Origin: CAYTSA01 sp964440345
GTDB lineage: Bacteria; Desulfobacterota; Desulfovibrionia; Desulfovibrionales; Desulfovibrionaceae
Length of the DNA: 27,696 bases
Direction of reading: 5' to 3'
Assembly (NCBI GenBank): GCA_964440345.1
Contig: CAYTSA010000047.1
Location: forward strand, 1-27,696
Shown: piece after piece, positions 19,340 to 26,834 of the stretch
Layout of the letters: each line of letters starts with the position of its first letter
Numbering within the stretch: the first letter of the stretch is position 1
The notes under the pieces: generated by a model
Told to the model about the DNA's origin: nothing
Databases searched by the model: none
The model's input: the letters and a program-made list of their open reading frames with translations, nothing else
Made by a program: the position numbers and the translations under genes

Positions 19340-20092
19340 ATGGACATTGCAACGCTATTCGGGATCATCGTCGGATTTTCCCTGGTCATCGGCGCCATAT
19401 TCATGGGCGGCGCTGTGGCTGTGTTTGTCAACATCCCCGGGATGATGATTGTTATTGGCGGCACTTTTGCCGCCATTTGCGTTACCTTTCCCCTTGAAGA
19501 AGTCGTCCAGGCGTTTGCCGGCGGCATGCAGGTGTTCGGCTCCAAGCGGGTCAAGCCCCAGGAAGTGGTCAACACCATGGTCCGCATCGCCGAAATCAGC
19601 CGCCGCGAAGGCCTCATTGCCCTGGAAAACATTCAGACTGAAAACACCATACTGAAAAAAGCTTGCCAGCTGATAGCCGACAACGCTGAACCTGGTCTTA
19701 TTCGCGACACTGTGATGATTGAAATAGCCACCATGAAACGCCGGCACAACATTTCCATCCAGGTGTTCAAACGGCTTGGCGGATTTTCGCCCGCGTTCGG
19801 CATGATAGGTACGCTCATCGGTTTGGTGCAGATGCTCAGCCAGCTCGACGACCCCAACTCCATTGGCCCAGCCATGGCTGTGGCCATTTTGACCACGTTT
19901 TACGGCGCCTTGCTGGCCAACTTGTTGTTCTTGCCCATATCAGGCAAGTTGCGGGCAAGGACCTTGCAGGAAGAGGTGCATTTGAATATTATCTTTGAGG
20001 GGGCCAAATCAATTCTGGAAAACAACAACCCCAGAATGGTCTACGAGAAGCTTTCCTCGTTTATTCCGCCTCAGGAGAGAAAGAGTGCCTGA
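19340..20092 (+). CDS. motA: Flagellar stator protein MotA/PomA
   Basis: A 250-residue stator A subunit. Four membrane spans are visible: about 5-24, 30-50, and the pair at about 148-170 and 178-200 (FSPAFGMIGTLIGLVQML; AVAILTTFYGALLANLLFLP). The large cytoplasmic loop (55-145) carries charged residues that contact FliG. The conserved proline region and TLIGLV motif are in place. It forms a 5:2 complex with MotB to turn ion flow into flagellar torque. Sequence resembles the PomA/MotP branch, but I would not decide between proton and sodium use. It overlaps motB by 8 bases and heads a run of seven plus-strand genes. Confidence 0.95.
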   Translation: MDIATLFGIIVGFSLVIGAIFMGGAVAVFVNIPGMMIVIGGTFAAICVTFPLEEVVQAFAGGMQVFGSKRVKPQEVVNTMVRIAEISRREGLIALENIQTENTILKKACQLIADNAEPGLIRDTVMIEIATMKRRHNISIQVFKRLGGFSPAFGMIGTLIGLVQMLSQLDDPNSIGPAMAVAILTTFYGALLANLLFLPISGKLRARTLQEEVHLNIIFEGAKSILENNNPRMVYEKLSSFIPPQERKSA

Positions 20093-20831
20093 CGACCGCT
20101 CATTGCCTCTGCAAACAGGTTTTCAGAATGAAGGCGAAGACAACTCAGAAGGCGATTGGATAACCACATTCGCAGACATTTCTTTATTATTGCTGGTTTT
20201 CTTTATTTTGCTCTTTTCCATGTCAGAGCTGGACCCGACCAAGTTCAATGATTCGTTCACCTCTGTGAAGGCGGCCCTGGGCAAAGACGGCAAGGATTTG
20301 ATGACGGCCCGCATCACTTCAGACGAAGCCGCCATAGTCGAATCCGTGCGGCTGCAGCGCCAGCTTATTGAAGAACAGAGGCGAACCTATACGGAAATGC
20401 GCACGTTTTTGAACCGCAAAGGCGTGGAAGGCACCATAGGCGCAGTGTTTGACGAAGGGATCATTACTCTGCGGGCGCCAGGGGACGTGCTGTTCCCTTC
20501 TGGCGAAGTGGACCTGACGCCCACGGGAAAGCGGGTCATAAAAATGTTGCGCGACTTTTTGATACAGAAGCCGGACCAGCAGATAAACATACGGGGTTTT
20601 ACAGACAATGTGCCGCCCCGGCCAGGCTCCAGGTACAAAGACAACTGGGAGATATCTTCCTTGCGGGCGGTGAATGTCTTGCGTTTTTTGTTGGAGCAAG
20701 GTATCGAGCCCAGCCGGATGACAGCCACGGGGCTGGCTGATCTGGAGCCGCTGTATCCCAACTCTTCTCCGGATAATAAAGCTAAAAACCGGAGGGTGGA
20801 GTTTGTCCTTGAAAAACGCATAGGCGGGTAG
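20085..20831 (+). CDS. motB: Flagellar stator protein MotB/PomB
   Basis: A 248-residue stator B subunit. One membrane helix (about 28-47, TTFADISLLLLVFFILLF) carries the ion-carrying D31. A plug/linker region follows and then an OmpA-like peptidoglycan-binding domain (about 130-245) with INIRGFTDNVPP, NWEISSLRAVNVLRFLLEQ and NKAKNRRVEFVLE. The start is GTG at 20085, inside the end of motA, preceded by AGGAGAG; this is the only start giving a normal short N-terminus. Overlap with motA implies translational coupling, as expected for subunits made in fixed ratio. The gene ends 7 bases before the PilZ gene. Confidence 0.95.
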   Translation: MPDDRSLPLQTGFQNEGEDNSEGDWITTFADISLLLLVFFILLFSMSELDPTKFNDSFTSVKAALGKDGKDLMTARITSDEAAIVESVRLQRQLIEEQRRTYTEMRTFLNRKGVEGTIGAVFDEGIITLRAPGDVLFPSGEVDLTPTGKRVIKMLRDFLIQKPDQQINIRGFTDNVPPRPGSRYKDNWEISSLRAVNVLRFLLEQGIEPSRMTATGLADLEPLYPNSSPDNKAKNRRVEFVLEKRIGG

Positions 20832-20838
20832 TTTTATC

Positions 20839-21234
20839 GTGAGCGATTTTGACTTTACTATCAAATCTGACGGCAAATCTCCGCGGCAGGCCTATCGCAC
20901 TAAAGTGCCTGGCCTCCGGGCTGTTGTTGCAGAAAAGGACGAGTCTTTTGCAGTCAAAGATATTAGCGCCACAGGCTTGGCTATTGAAGACAAGACAGGC
21001 TTGTTCAAGGAAGGCGATACGTTCCAGTTTGATCTGTTTATTAAAAAGAAGCCGTTTCTCACCAAACTCACAGCCGAGGTTATTCGGGTGTTAGGCAACG
21101 GCATGATAGGCTGCAACTTTGTGGACTTGAGCCCGCGCAAGGAGGCTCGGCTGGACAAATTGGTGCTTGAGGTCCAGAAACGGCTGATTGCCATGAAGAA
21201 AGCCAAATCCAAAGACGGAACAAAAGAGACATAA
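20839..21234 (+). CDS. PilZ-domain c-di-GMP receptor protein
   Basis: A 131-residue protein consisting of one PilZ domain. Both c-di-GMP-binding elements are present: the RxxxR switch (R16-R20, RQAYR) and the D/NxSxxG motif (D41, S43, G46, in KDISATGLAI). A short basic tail (KKAKSKDG) follows. PilZ proteins such as YcgR bind c-di-GMP and slow the flagellar motor by contacting stator or rotor. Lying 7 bases after motB, this protein is a good candidate for c-di-GMP control of this stator. It starts at a GTG with a weak ribosome binding site, so it may depend on translation of motB. It is shorter than YcgR and lacks the YcgR N-terminal domain. Confidence 0.9.
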   Translation: MSDFDFTIKSDGKSPRQAYRTKVPGLRAVVAEKDESFAVKDISATGLAIEDKTGLFKEGDTFQFDLFIKKKPFLTKLTAEVIRVLGNGMIGCNFVDLSPRKEARLDKLVLEVQKRLIAMKKAKSKDGTKET

Positions 21235-21253
21235 GCATGACGGAGAATGTGCG

Positions 21254-22666
21254 GTGAGCGCACGAGACAAGATTCTGGTGGCGAACCGCGGAGAAATCGC
21301 CATGCGCATCATCCAGGCCTGCCATTCCTTGGGTCTGGATTTTGTCTGCGTGTTTGCAGGTGAAGACAAGCATTCTGGTCACGTGGCCCTGGCCCGTGAG
21401 CTGGGCGGCGAACACGCTGTGAAGCGCATAGCGTCATACCGCGACGCCAACGAGCTGTTTGCCGTGGCCGACCACGCGGGGGCCACTGCGGTGCATCCCG
21501 GCTACGGCTTTTTTGCAGAGGATTTCCGCTTTGCCCGCAGGGCCAGCGAAAGGAAGCGGGCGTTGACGTTTATCGGCCCTTCCTGGCGCGTCATTCGCGA
21601 TCTGGGCGATAAGATAAACACCAAGCGGCTGGCTCGGTCTCTGGACGTGCCCACAGTGCCCGGCTCAGACAAGCCCATCTATGATGAGATGGAGGCCGAG
21701 GAGATAGCCCGCAGGCTTTTTGCGTTTCAGGCTGAGCAGGGAATAACGCCGCAGATGGTGCTGGTTAAGGCTTCAGCCGGCGGCGGCGGCATGGGCATAG
21801 AGGAAGTGCATGACCCGGACTCCTTCCGGTCGGTGTTTCGGCGCATCCGCAACTACGCCAAGCGGCAGTTCAGCGACGAAGGCGTGCTCATCGAGCAGCG
21901 CATCGTTTCTTTCAATCATCTGGAAGTGCAGATTGTGGCGGACCGGCACGGTTCAGTGGCTCATTTCGGCACCCGCAACTGCTCTATCCAGTCAACTGGC
22001 CTTCAAAAGCGCATTGAGGTCGCCCCAGGCTTTGACCCGCAAGCTGTCAACTATCCTTTTGACGCGGCAAAGGTGTTGCAGGACATTACGCAGCACTCTT
22101 TGGCCATGGCCCAAGCCGTGGGCTACGACAACGTAGGCACCTGGGAGTGGATTGTCACCCCGGTGGGCGAGCCCTTCTTGATGGAAGTGAACACCCGCAT
22201 TCAGGTTGAAAACGGCGTATCTGCAATGATATCGCGCATTAATGGGCAGGGTTGCGTGAGCTTGATACGCGAGCAGATACGGCTTGGCCTGGGCCAGGAG
22301 ATGGGCTACACTCAAGATTCAGTTACGTTTGAAGGCGTGGGTATTGAATACCGAATCATCGCAGAGGACCCGGAGAACCGCTTCATCCCCTGGGTGGGAC
22401 GCATTGACCAGTTCTCTTGGCAAGAGGAGCCGTGGTTGCAGATGTTTACTCAGGTCCCCCGCGGCGAAGCCTACGAGATTCCCACAGAGTACGATCCCAA
22501 CCTTGCCCTGGGCATAGTGTGGGGCAAGAACTTGGCCGAGGCCAAGGAACGCGGCGTTGCTTTTTTGGATGCCCTGACCCTGACCGGGCAGGACAACTCT
22601 GGCGCCAGCCTCAAATCCAACGTTGCTTTCCTGAAAAAGCACACAGCTCACATTCTGGAATTCTAG
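21254..22666 (+). CDS. accC: Biotin carboxylase subunit of an acyl-CoA carboxylase
   Basis: A 470-residue ATP-grasp biotin carboxylase that carboxylates carrier-bound biotin using bicarbonate and ATP. Motifs: KILVANRGEIAMRII at the start, AVHPGYGFFAED, the glycine-rich ATP lid ASAGGGGMGIEEV, HLEVQIVAD, RNCSIQ, and the catalytic MEVNTRIQVENG. The Glu-Asn-Arg-Gln-Val-Glu residues are kept, but the usual VEHPV is VENGV, and the RDCSIQRRHQK block reads RNCSIQSTGLQK. It is therefore a divergent but probably active member; propionyl- or another acyl-CoA carboxylase cannot be excluded. The GTG start overlaps a TGA (GTGA) and has CGGAGA eight bases upstream. It lies 19 bases after the PilZ gene. Confidence 0.9.
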   Translation: MSARDKILVANRGEIAMRIIQACHSLGLDFVCVFAGEDKHSGHVALARELGGEHAVKRIASYRDANELFAVADHAGATAVHPGYGFFAEDFRFARRASERKRALTFIGPSWRVIRDLGDKINTKRLARSLDVPTVPGSDKPIYDEMEAEEIARRLFAFQAEQGITPQMVLVKASAGGGGMGIEEVHDPDSFRSVFRRIRNYAKRQFSDEGVLIEQRIVSFNHLEVQIVADRHGSVAHFGTRNCSIQSTGLQKRIEVAPGFDPQAVNYPFDAAKVLQDITQHSLAMAQAVGYDNVGTWEWIVTPVGEPFLMEVNTRIQVENGVSAMISRINGQGCVSLIREQIRLGLGQEMGYTQDSVTFEGVGIEYRIIAEDPENRFIPWVGRIDQFSWQEEPWLQMFTQVPRGEAYEIPTEYDPNLALGIVWGKNLAEAKERGVAFLDALTLTGQDNSGASLKSNVAFLKKHTAHILEF

Positions 22667-22708
22667 CCAGCCGCCACCCCATAGCAGGACGGCGGCGCAC
22701 TACGCCAT

Positions 22709-24973
22709 ATGGACGCAGAAAAAAAACTTATTCGGCTCACCGAAAACCTGAAGTACATTGAGGACATTTTTGGCCGCCGGGAAAATGAGAATATCCGGCT
22801 GCTGGAGTCAAAGCTCGAAGAGTACCGCATCCAGGAACCGCAGCTTTCCAATGCGGAAAAGATTCGCCGCCTCAACGACCTGGATGGTTTTTTTGCCTTT
22901 TGCGAGCAAAAGATGGACGCCGGGCTCACGCCAATGGACCGGGTGCGCATTGTCCGCCACCCCATGCGCATCTGCCTCAAGGACATCTTGGAAAACGTCT
23001 ATGACAATTACGCTGAAATCGGCGGCAAGGACGAGTATTCCATTGACCCTTCCATGCTTATCGCCCGGGCCTACATTACCCGGCGTAGCGGCAAAAAGGT
23101 GCATAACCAGCCTGTCATGGTCATTGGCCAGGAAAAAGGCCACGGCGAGGAGTTTCGCAACGGCGGGTCTGTAAAGCCCTGGGGCAACGCCAAGGCCTTG
23201 CAGTACATGAAGGTCGCAGAAACAGAGAACATTCCCATTCACACCTACATTTTTACGCCCGGCTCCTACCCCATTGAAGACTGGCCCGGCGCCGCCCAAC
23301 AGATAGCCCAGAATCTTTACGCCATGGCCGGGTTGCAGGCGCCTATCGTGGCGGTGTTTTCAGAAGGGGGGTCCGGAGGAGCAGAAGCCATAGGCCTGGC
23401 TGACGAGCGCATCATGCTCAGCCACGGCTATTATTCTGTCATTTCGCCTGAAGGCGCGGCGGCCATTGAAGGCCGCCTGGGCCGGGGACAGAGAGCCACG
23501 CCGGAGCTTATTGAAAAATGCGCTTCGCAGCTGAATATAACCGCCGAGGACAACCTGCAAAACGGCTACGTGGATCGGGTGATCCAGGAACCGCCGCTGG
23601 GCGCCCGGCCGAACCACTATGATTTTTTTAAACAGCTGCGCCACGAAGTCATTAGCGCCACAGACGAAGCTGTGCTCCGGGTCAAAGGCATTAAGTTTTT
23701 GCGGGCCCTGGCAGTGCGGCGTCAGCGCAACAAGCTGCGCAAAACATCTGTAGGAGCAGAAGGCATTTACGTGGGCTGGTCGCTGACGCCCACAGCCCGG
23801 GAAAACCTGGTGTACCGGCGCCGCCAAAAGTTTATCCCCCTGAGCCGGCAAGCTTGCCGCGACCCCCGGCCAGTGCCCACAAAAATGTGGAGCAAGGTCA
23901 CAGACTCTGCCTGGTCGGTCTATTCTTTTTTTCGCTACGAGCTGTTCAAGAAGCACCAGCAGCGTTTGGCCGGCGCCGTGGAAGAAATGGGCTACGAAGT
24001 GGACGTCATCCGCGGCGGTTTTGGCGGTTTTTTCAAACGCGTTGCCAATAAGCTGGCTTTGCCGGGCGAACCTGCCAAGGACGCAGGCAAAGCTTTGACC
24101 GCCCTTTCCGCTTGGGAAGACCGGGACGAAAAAGGGCAGTGGCGCTACGTCAGCCCAAAGGCCCGGGAAGACCGGGCTGTCTCCTGCCCCAACGCAGCTA
24201 AGGACGGCTGTCTTGACTTGTGGGCTCCCGACTTGTTCGGCGACTTTGCCGGCGTGTGCGGCTACTGCGGCCACCATTTTCCCATGGAATATCAGTGGTA
24301 TCTGTACAATGTTTTTGACCCGGGCTCCATCCGCGAGTTCAACGCCGAGGTGGAGTCCCGCAATCCGTTGGGGTTTGAAGGTTTTGACCAGAAACTGGAG
24401 CAAGCCAAAAAGAAGACAGGGCTCAAATCTGGCTGCATGACATTTGAGGCGCGCATTGACGGCGTCAAGGTGGTCTGCGCCATGCTGGTTGCCACGTTTC
24501 GAGGCGGGTCTGTGGGAGCTGCAGAGGGCGAGAAATTTGTCCGCGCCGCAGAGAGGGCCCGGAAAAAGCATTTTCCCTTTCTTGCGTACGTGCACGGCAC
24601 GGCCGGCATACGCATCCAGGAGGGCGTTAACGGCGTTATCCAGATGCCCCGATGCACCATAGCTGTCCGCAATTATATCGAAGCCGGGGGACTCTACGTG
24701 GTGCTCTACGACACCAACTCCTACGCCGGGCCAGTGGCCAGCTTTCTCGGCTGCTCGCCGTATCAGTTCGCTGTACGATCAGCCAACATAGGTTTTGCCG
24801 GGCCAGGCGTGATCAAGGAAACTACCGGCATGGACTTCCCGCCGGATTACCACCGGGCCTACAACGCCCTGTCCCGCAGCCATATACAAGGCATATGGGA
24901 CAGACGGGAGGTGCGGGCAAACCTGTACAAGGCGCTCATGACCATGGGCGGCCGCAACCTGTACTACCGTTAG
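22709..24973 (+). CDS. Fused acetyl-CoA carboxylase carboxyltransferase (AccA-AccD order)
   Basis: A 754-residue fusion of the two carboxyltransferase halves, which transfers CO2 from carboxybiotin to acetyl-CoA to give malonyl-CoA for fatty-acid synthesis. The N-terminal half is AccA-like: LTPMDRVRIVRHPMR, PVMVIGQEKGHG, the TPGSYP motif, EGGSGGAEAIGLADE (about 219-233) and YYSVISPEGAAAI. The C-terminal half is AccD-like: a zinc finger with C493, C501, C517 and C520, GAAEGEKFVRAAERA, IRIQEGVNGVIQMPR and NIGFAGPGVIKETTG. The first zinc knuckle is CX7C instead of the usual CX2C. The alpha-like half comes first, the reverse of common beta-alpha gene order. About 150 residues (330-480) linking the halves match neither subunit that I can see. 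It lies 42 bases after accC. Confidence 0.9.
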   Translation: MDAEKKLIRLTENLKYIEDIFGRRENENIRLLESKLEEYRIQEPQLSNAEKIRRLNDLDGFFAFCEQKMDAGLTPMDRVRIVRHPMRICLKDILENVYDNYAEIGGKDEYSIDPSMLIARAYITRRSGKKVHNQPVMVIGQEKGHGEEFRNGGSVKPWGNAKALQYMKVAETENIPIHTYIFTPGSYPIEDWPGAAQQIAQNLYAMAGLQAPIVAVFSEGGSGGAEAIGLADERIMLSHGYYSVISPEGAAAIEGRLGRGQRATPELIEKCASQLNITAEDNLQNGYVDRVIQEPPLGARPNHYDFFKQLRHEVISATDEAVLRVKGIKFLRALAVRRQRNKLRKTSVGAEGIYVGWSLTPTARENLVYRRRQKFIPLSRQACRDPRPVPTKMWSKVTDSAWSVYSFFRYELFKKHQQRLAGAVEEMGYEVDVIRGGFGGFFKRVANKLALPGEPAKDAGKALTALSAWEDRDEKGQWRYVSPKAREDRAVSCPNAAKDGCLDLWAPDLFGDFAGVCGYCGHHFPMEYQWYLYNVFDPGSIREFNAEVESRNPLGFEGFDQKLEQAKKKTGLKSGCMTFEARIDGVKVVCAMLVATFRGGSVGAAEGEKFVRAAERARKKHFPFLAYVHGTAGIRIQEGVNGVIQMPRCTIAVRNYIEAGGLYVVLYDTNSYAGPVASFLGCSPYQFAVRSANIGFAGPGVIKETTGMDFPPDYHRAYNALSRSHIQGIWDRREVRANLYKALMTMGGRNLYYR

Positions 24974-24985
24974 GAGGCAGCGCAC

Positions 24986-25636
24986 GTGTTGGACGTGACT
25001 GCAATGCTGGAAAAAATGAAGGCTTCGCCCTACGAGGAGCTGATTATCGCAGCGCCGCACACTGGCGTGGTGGAATTCGCTCCGATCAAGCCGGGCGATA
25101 CGCTCTCCGGCCCGTCCGGAACGTGGAAGGAGAACCCAGGCGCCTTGCTGGCGACCCTGACGCGGGAAAATAACCCCAAAAACATCACCGCCGTTCGCAC
25201 AGGCGAAGTGGTGGAGGTGTTTGACAGCCTGGAAGGCAAGTTTGTCGAAGCCGGCGAACCGCTGGTGAAAATGCGGCACTACCTTTCCAAGGACGAGGTG
25301 CTTAACGCCATTCTGCAGCAGGCGCTGCACCTTTTTCCTGCGCCGGAACGGGCCAAGTACTATTTTTTGCCCAATGTGGACGCCAAGATCAGGACATCTG
25401 GCCCGACGTCTGTTTTTGTGAACCACGGCATGGACCTGTTCATCATGTCCCGCATGAAGCGGGAGGTAACGACGTCGTACAAAGGTCCTGAAGGCGTCAT
25501 CTACGCTGTCTATTTTCAGCCCAATGAAAACGTGGACGCTGGCGCGCCGCTTATAGGCGTCTGCCCGCCGGATATGTTGCCGCAGATAGAAGACGTGGTG
25601 GTGCGTGTGCAGACCGAGTGGGAAGAAAAGGCCTAA
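24986..25636 (+). CDS. Biotinyl/lipoyl-domain-like carrier protein of the acyl-CoA carboxylase operon
   Basis: A 216-residue protein with two segments that resemble halves of biotinyl/lipoyl domains. Residues 20-97 contain APHTGVVEFAPIKPGDTL and AVRTGEVVEVFDSLEGKFVE followed by AGEPLVKM. Residues 133-192 contain MDLFIMSRMKREVTTSY and GVIYAVYFQPNENVDAGAPL. The second region places K158 in M-K-R-E-V, comparable to the biotinylated lysine of the usual A-M-K-M motif, but the following Met is Arg. The operon otherwise lacks a biotin carboxyl carrier, so this protein probably fills that role; biotinylation is not certain. The GTG start at 24986 follows TAGGAGG, which overlaps the previous gene's stop. 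Confidence 0.65.
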   Translation: MLDVTAMLEKMKASPYEELIIAAPHTGVVEFAPIKPGDTLSGPSGTWKENPGALLATLTRENNPKNITAVRTGEVVEVFDSLEGKFVEAGEPLVKMRHYLSKDEVLNAILQQALHLFPAPERAKYYFLPNVDAKIRTSGPTSVFVNHGMDLFIMSRMKREVTTSYKGPEGVIYAVYFQPNENVDAGAPLIGVCPPDMLPQIEDVVVRVQTEWEEKA

Positions 25637-25639
25637 CCT

Positions 25640-25993
25640 ATGGGCAAGCTCTTGCAGATTCGCGTCATGGCTTATACATACAGGCCTGAAGACGTGGCGG
25701 AAACGTGGCCCAAATTGAGCGGACTGGTCTGGCCGGAGCCCCCGGCCGGCCCGCCGGAAAAGGAACGGGGCGTGCTGGAGCTGGTGCAAGCCTTGGAGGA
25801 CGGCGCTAGTTTTGGCGACTGGAGCGCTGACGTGAAAAAAAACCTGGAGCCCGGACTCGCCTTGGCGCTTGTCCAGCGCCGGCGGCTGGAAAGCGCTCTG
25901 GCGGACTGGAAAGCCAGCGAGGCCAACGCCGCTAGCGAACAACTGGAAGAAGCGCTCACAGATATGGAGCGCGAGGCTCCTGCAAAAGATTAG
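25640..25993 (+). CDS. Uncharacterised 117-residue protein ending the carboxylase operon
   Basis: I do not recognise a family. It begins 3 bases after the carrier gene, so it is co-transcribed and probably coupled. The N-terminus (KLLQIRVMAYTYRPEDV) is beta-like; a Pro-rich stretch (WPEPPAGPPEKE, about 31-42) follows; the remainder is helical and charged (ALVQRRRLESALADWKASEA), possibly a coiled coil. No signal peptide or membrane span. Position suggests an accessory or assembly factor for the carboxylase, but that is only context. Its stop codon TAG (25991-25993) is the first three bases of repeat copy B. Confidence 0.7.
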   Translation: MGKLLQIRVMAYTYRPEDVAETWPKLSGLVWPEPPAGPPEKERGVLELVQALEDGASFGDWSADVKKNLEPGLALALVQRRRLESALADWKASEANAASEQLEEALTDMEREAPAKD

Positions 25994-26232
25994 AGCATGT
26001 TGCCATTGGAAATGTTTAGATGCTCTTTTTGCTTGGAGCAGACTGTTGGCGCCATCCTGCTCTGGCTGCTTCGCAGCCTGGCCCTGTCCACGCAGAGCGC
26101 GGCTGTGGCCGTTCTTATAACTTCGAGCAACAAAATGTTACCCATTTTGAGCTCTCAGAAATATGCATTTTCCTGAAATAATTGTACATTGTTTCAGAAG
26201 CGAGCGTTGTCTCAACGCGAAAATGCGCTAGC
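25991..26232 (-). mobile_element. MITE-like structured repeat, copy B (inverted)
   Basis: The reverse complement of this stretch matches copy A (2675-2828). Its outer 45 bases (26188-26232) are identical to the start of copy A; the opposite 37 bases (25991-26027) match with about seven changes, including the TAGAGCAT and GATGCTCTT arms. Between them copy B has about 89 extra bases (around 26041-26129), flanked by near-copies of CTTGGAGCA/CTTCGAGCA and containing a perfect hairpin GGCTGC-TTC-GCAGCC (26064-26078). No open frame of note. It separates the carboxylase operon from ssb and may carry ssb transcription signals, which I could not define. Confidence 0.75.
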
Positions 26233-26235
26233 ACG

Positions 26236-26252
26236 CCAGCCCGTCGGGCTGG
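26236..26252 (+). promoter_or_regulatory. Perfect hairpin just upstream of the ssb ribosome binding site
   Basis: CCAGCCC (26236-26242) pairs with GGGCTGG (26246-26252) around a GTC loop, four bases before AAGGAGG (26257-26263). It is outside the repeat. It has no T tract, so it is more likely a leader structure than a terminator. Role unknown. Confidence 0.4.
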
Positions 26253-26269
26253 ACCAAGGAGGACACATC

Positions 26270-26833
26270 ATGGCGGGAAGCTTGAACAAGGTCATGCTCA
26301 TCGGTCGTTTGGGCAAAGACCCTGAAATGCGATACACAGCCGGCGGTTCCCCGGTCACAAATTTTACGATGGCCACAGACGAATCTTACACAGACCAGTC
26401 CGGTAACCGGGTGGACAAGGCCGAATGGCACCGCATCGTGGTGTTTGGCCGCCAGGCGGAGATAGCCGCCAACTACCTGGCCAAGGGCCGGCTGGTCTTT
26501 GTGGAAGGCCGGCTGCAGACCAGCAGCTGGGAAGACCAGCAGGGCAACAAACGGTACACCACGGAGATCATTGCCCAGCGTTTCCAGTTTCTGGAGAGCA
26601 AAGGCCAGGGCGGACAGCAGTATGACAACTACGGCGACCAGCAAGGCCCGGGGGATTACAACCAGGGCGGCCCCGGCCAGGGCGGCCCCGGCCAGCAACA
26701 ACGCCCCCAAGGCGGACAAGGCGGCCGGACGCAGCAAAACCGGCAGCAATCTCAACAGCCGCCCCAGCAGCAGGAAGACATGGGCCCGGCCTTTCCTTCT
26801 GAAGCCAGCGGCATGGACGACGTGCCGTTCTGA
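26270..26833 (+). CDS. ssb: Single-stranded DNA-binding protein
   Basis: A 187-residue SSB that coats single-stranded DNA in replication, repair and recombination. Residues 1-111 form the OB fold (NKVMLIGRLGKDPEMRYT, EWHRIVVFGRQAEIAANYL, GRLVFVEGRLQTSSWED, TTEIIAQRFQFLES). A disordered Gln/Gly/Pro-rich linker follows (about 112-178) with GGPGQ repeats, and the acidic tip MDDVPF ends the protein; this tip recruits partner proteins. The ATG at 26270 is chosen because AAGGAGG lies six bases upstream and homology begins there; an in-frame ATG at 26189 falls inside repeat copy B. The gene appears monocistronic and is followed by damaged genes. Confidence 0.95.
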   Translation: MAGSLNKVMLIGRLGKDPEMRYTAGGSPVTNFTMATDESYTDQSGNRVDKAEWHRIVVFGRQAEIAANYLAKGRLVFVEGRLQTSSWEDQQGNKRYTTEIIAQRFQFLESKGQGGQQYDNYGDQQGPGDYNQGGPGQGGPGQQQRPQGGQGGRTQQNRQQSQQPPQQQEDMGPAFPSEASGMDDVPF

Positions 26834-26834
26834 T

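Noticed and set aside
21238..21257. Six-codon leader ORF (MTENVR) whose TGA overlaps the accC GTG start
   Set aside because: The overlap could couple translation, but its ribosome binding site is poor, the peptide has no regulatory codon run, and such short frames arise often by chance.
23360..24595. Long minus-strand open frame opposite the carboxyltransferase
   Set aside because: It is antisense to a clearly conserved coding gene and shows no domain of its own.
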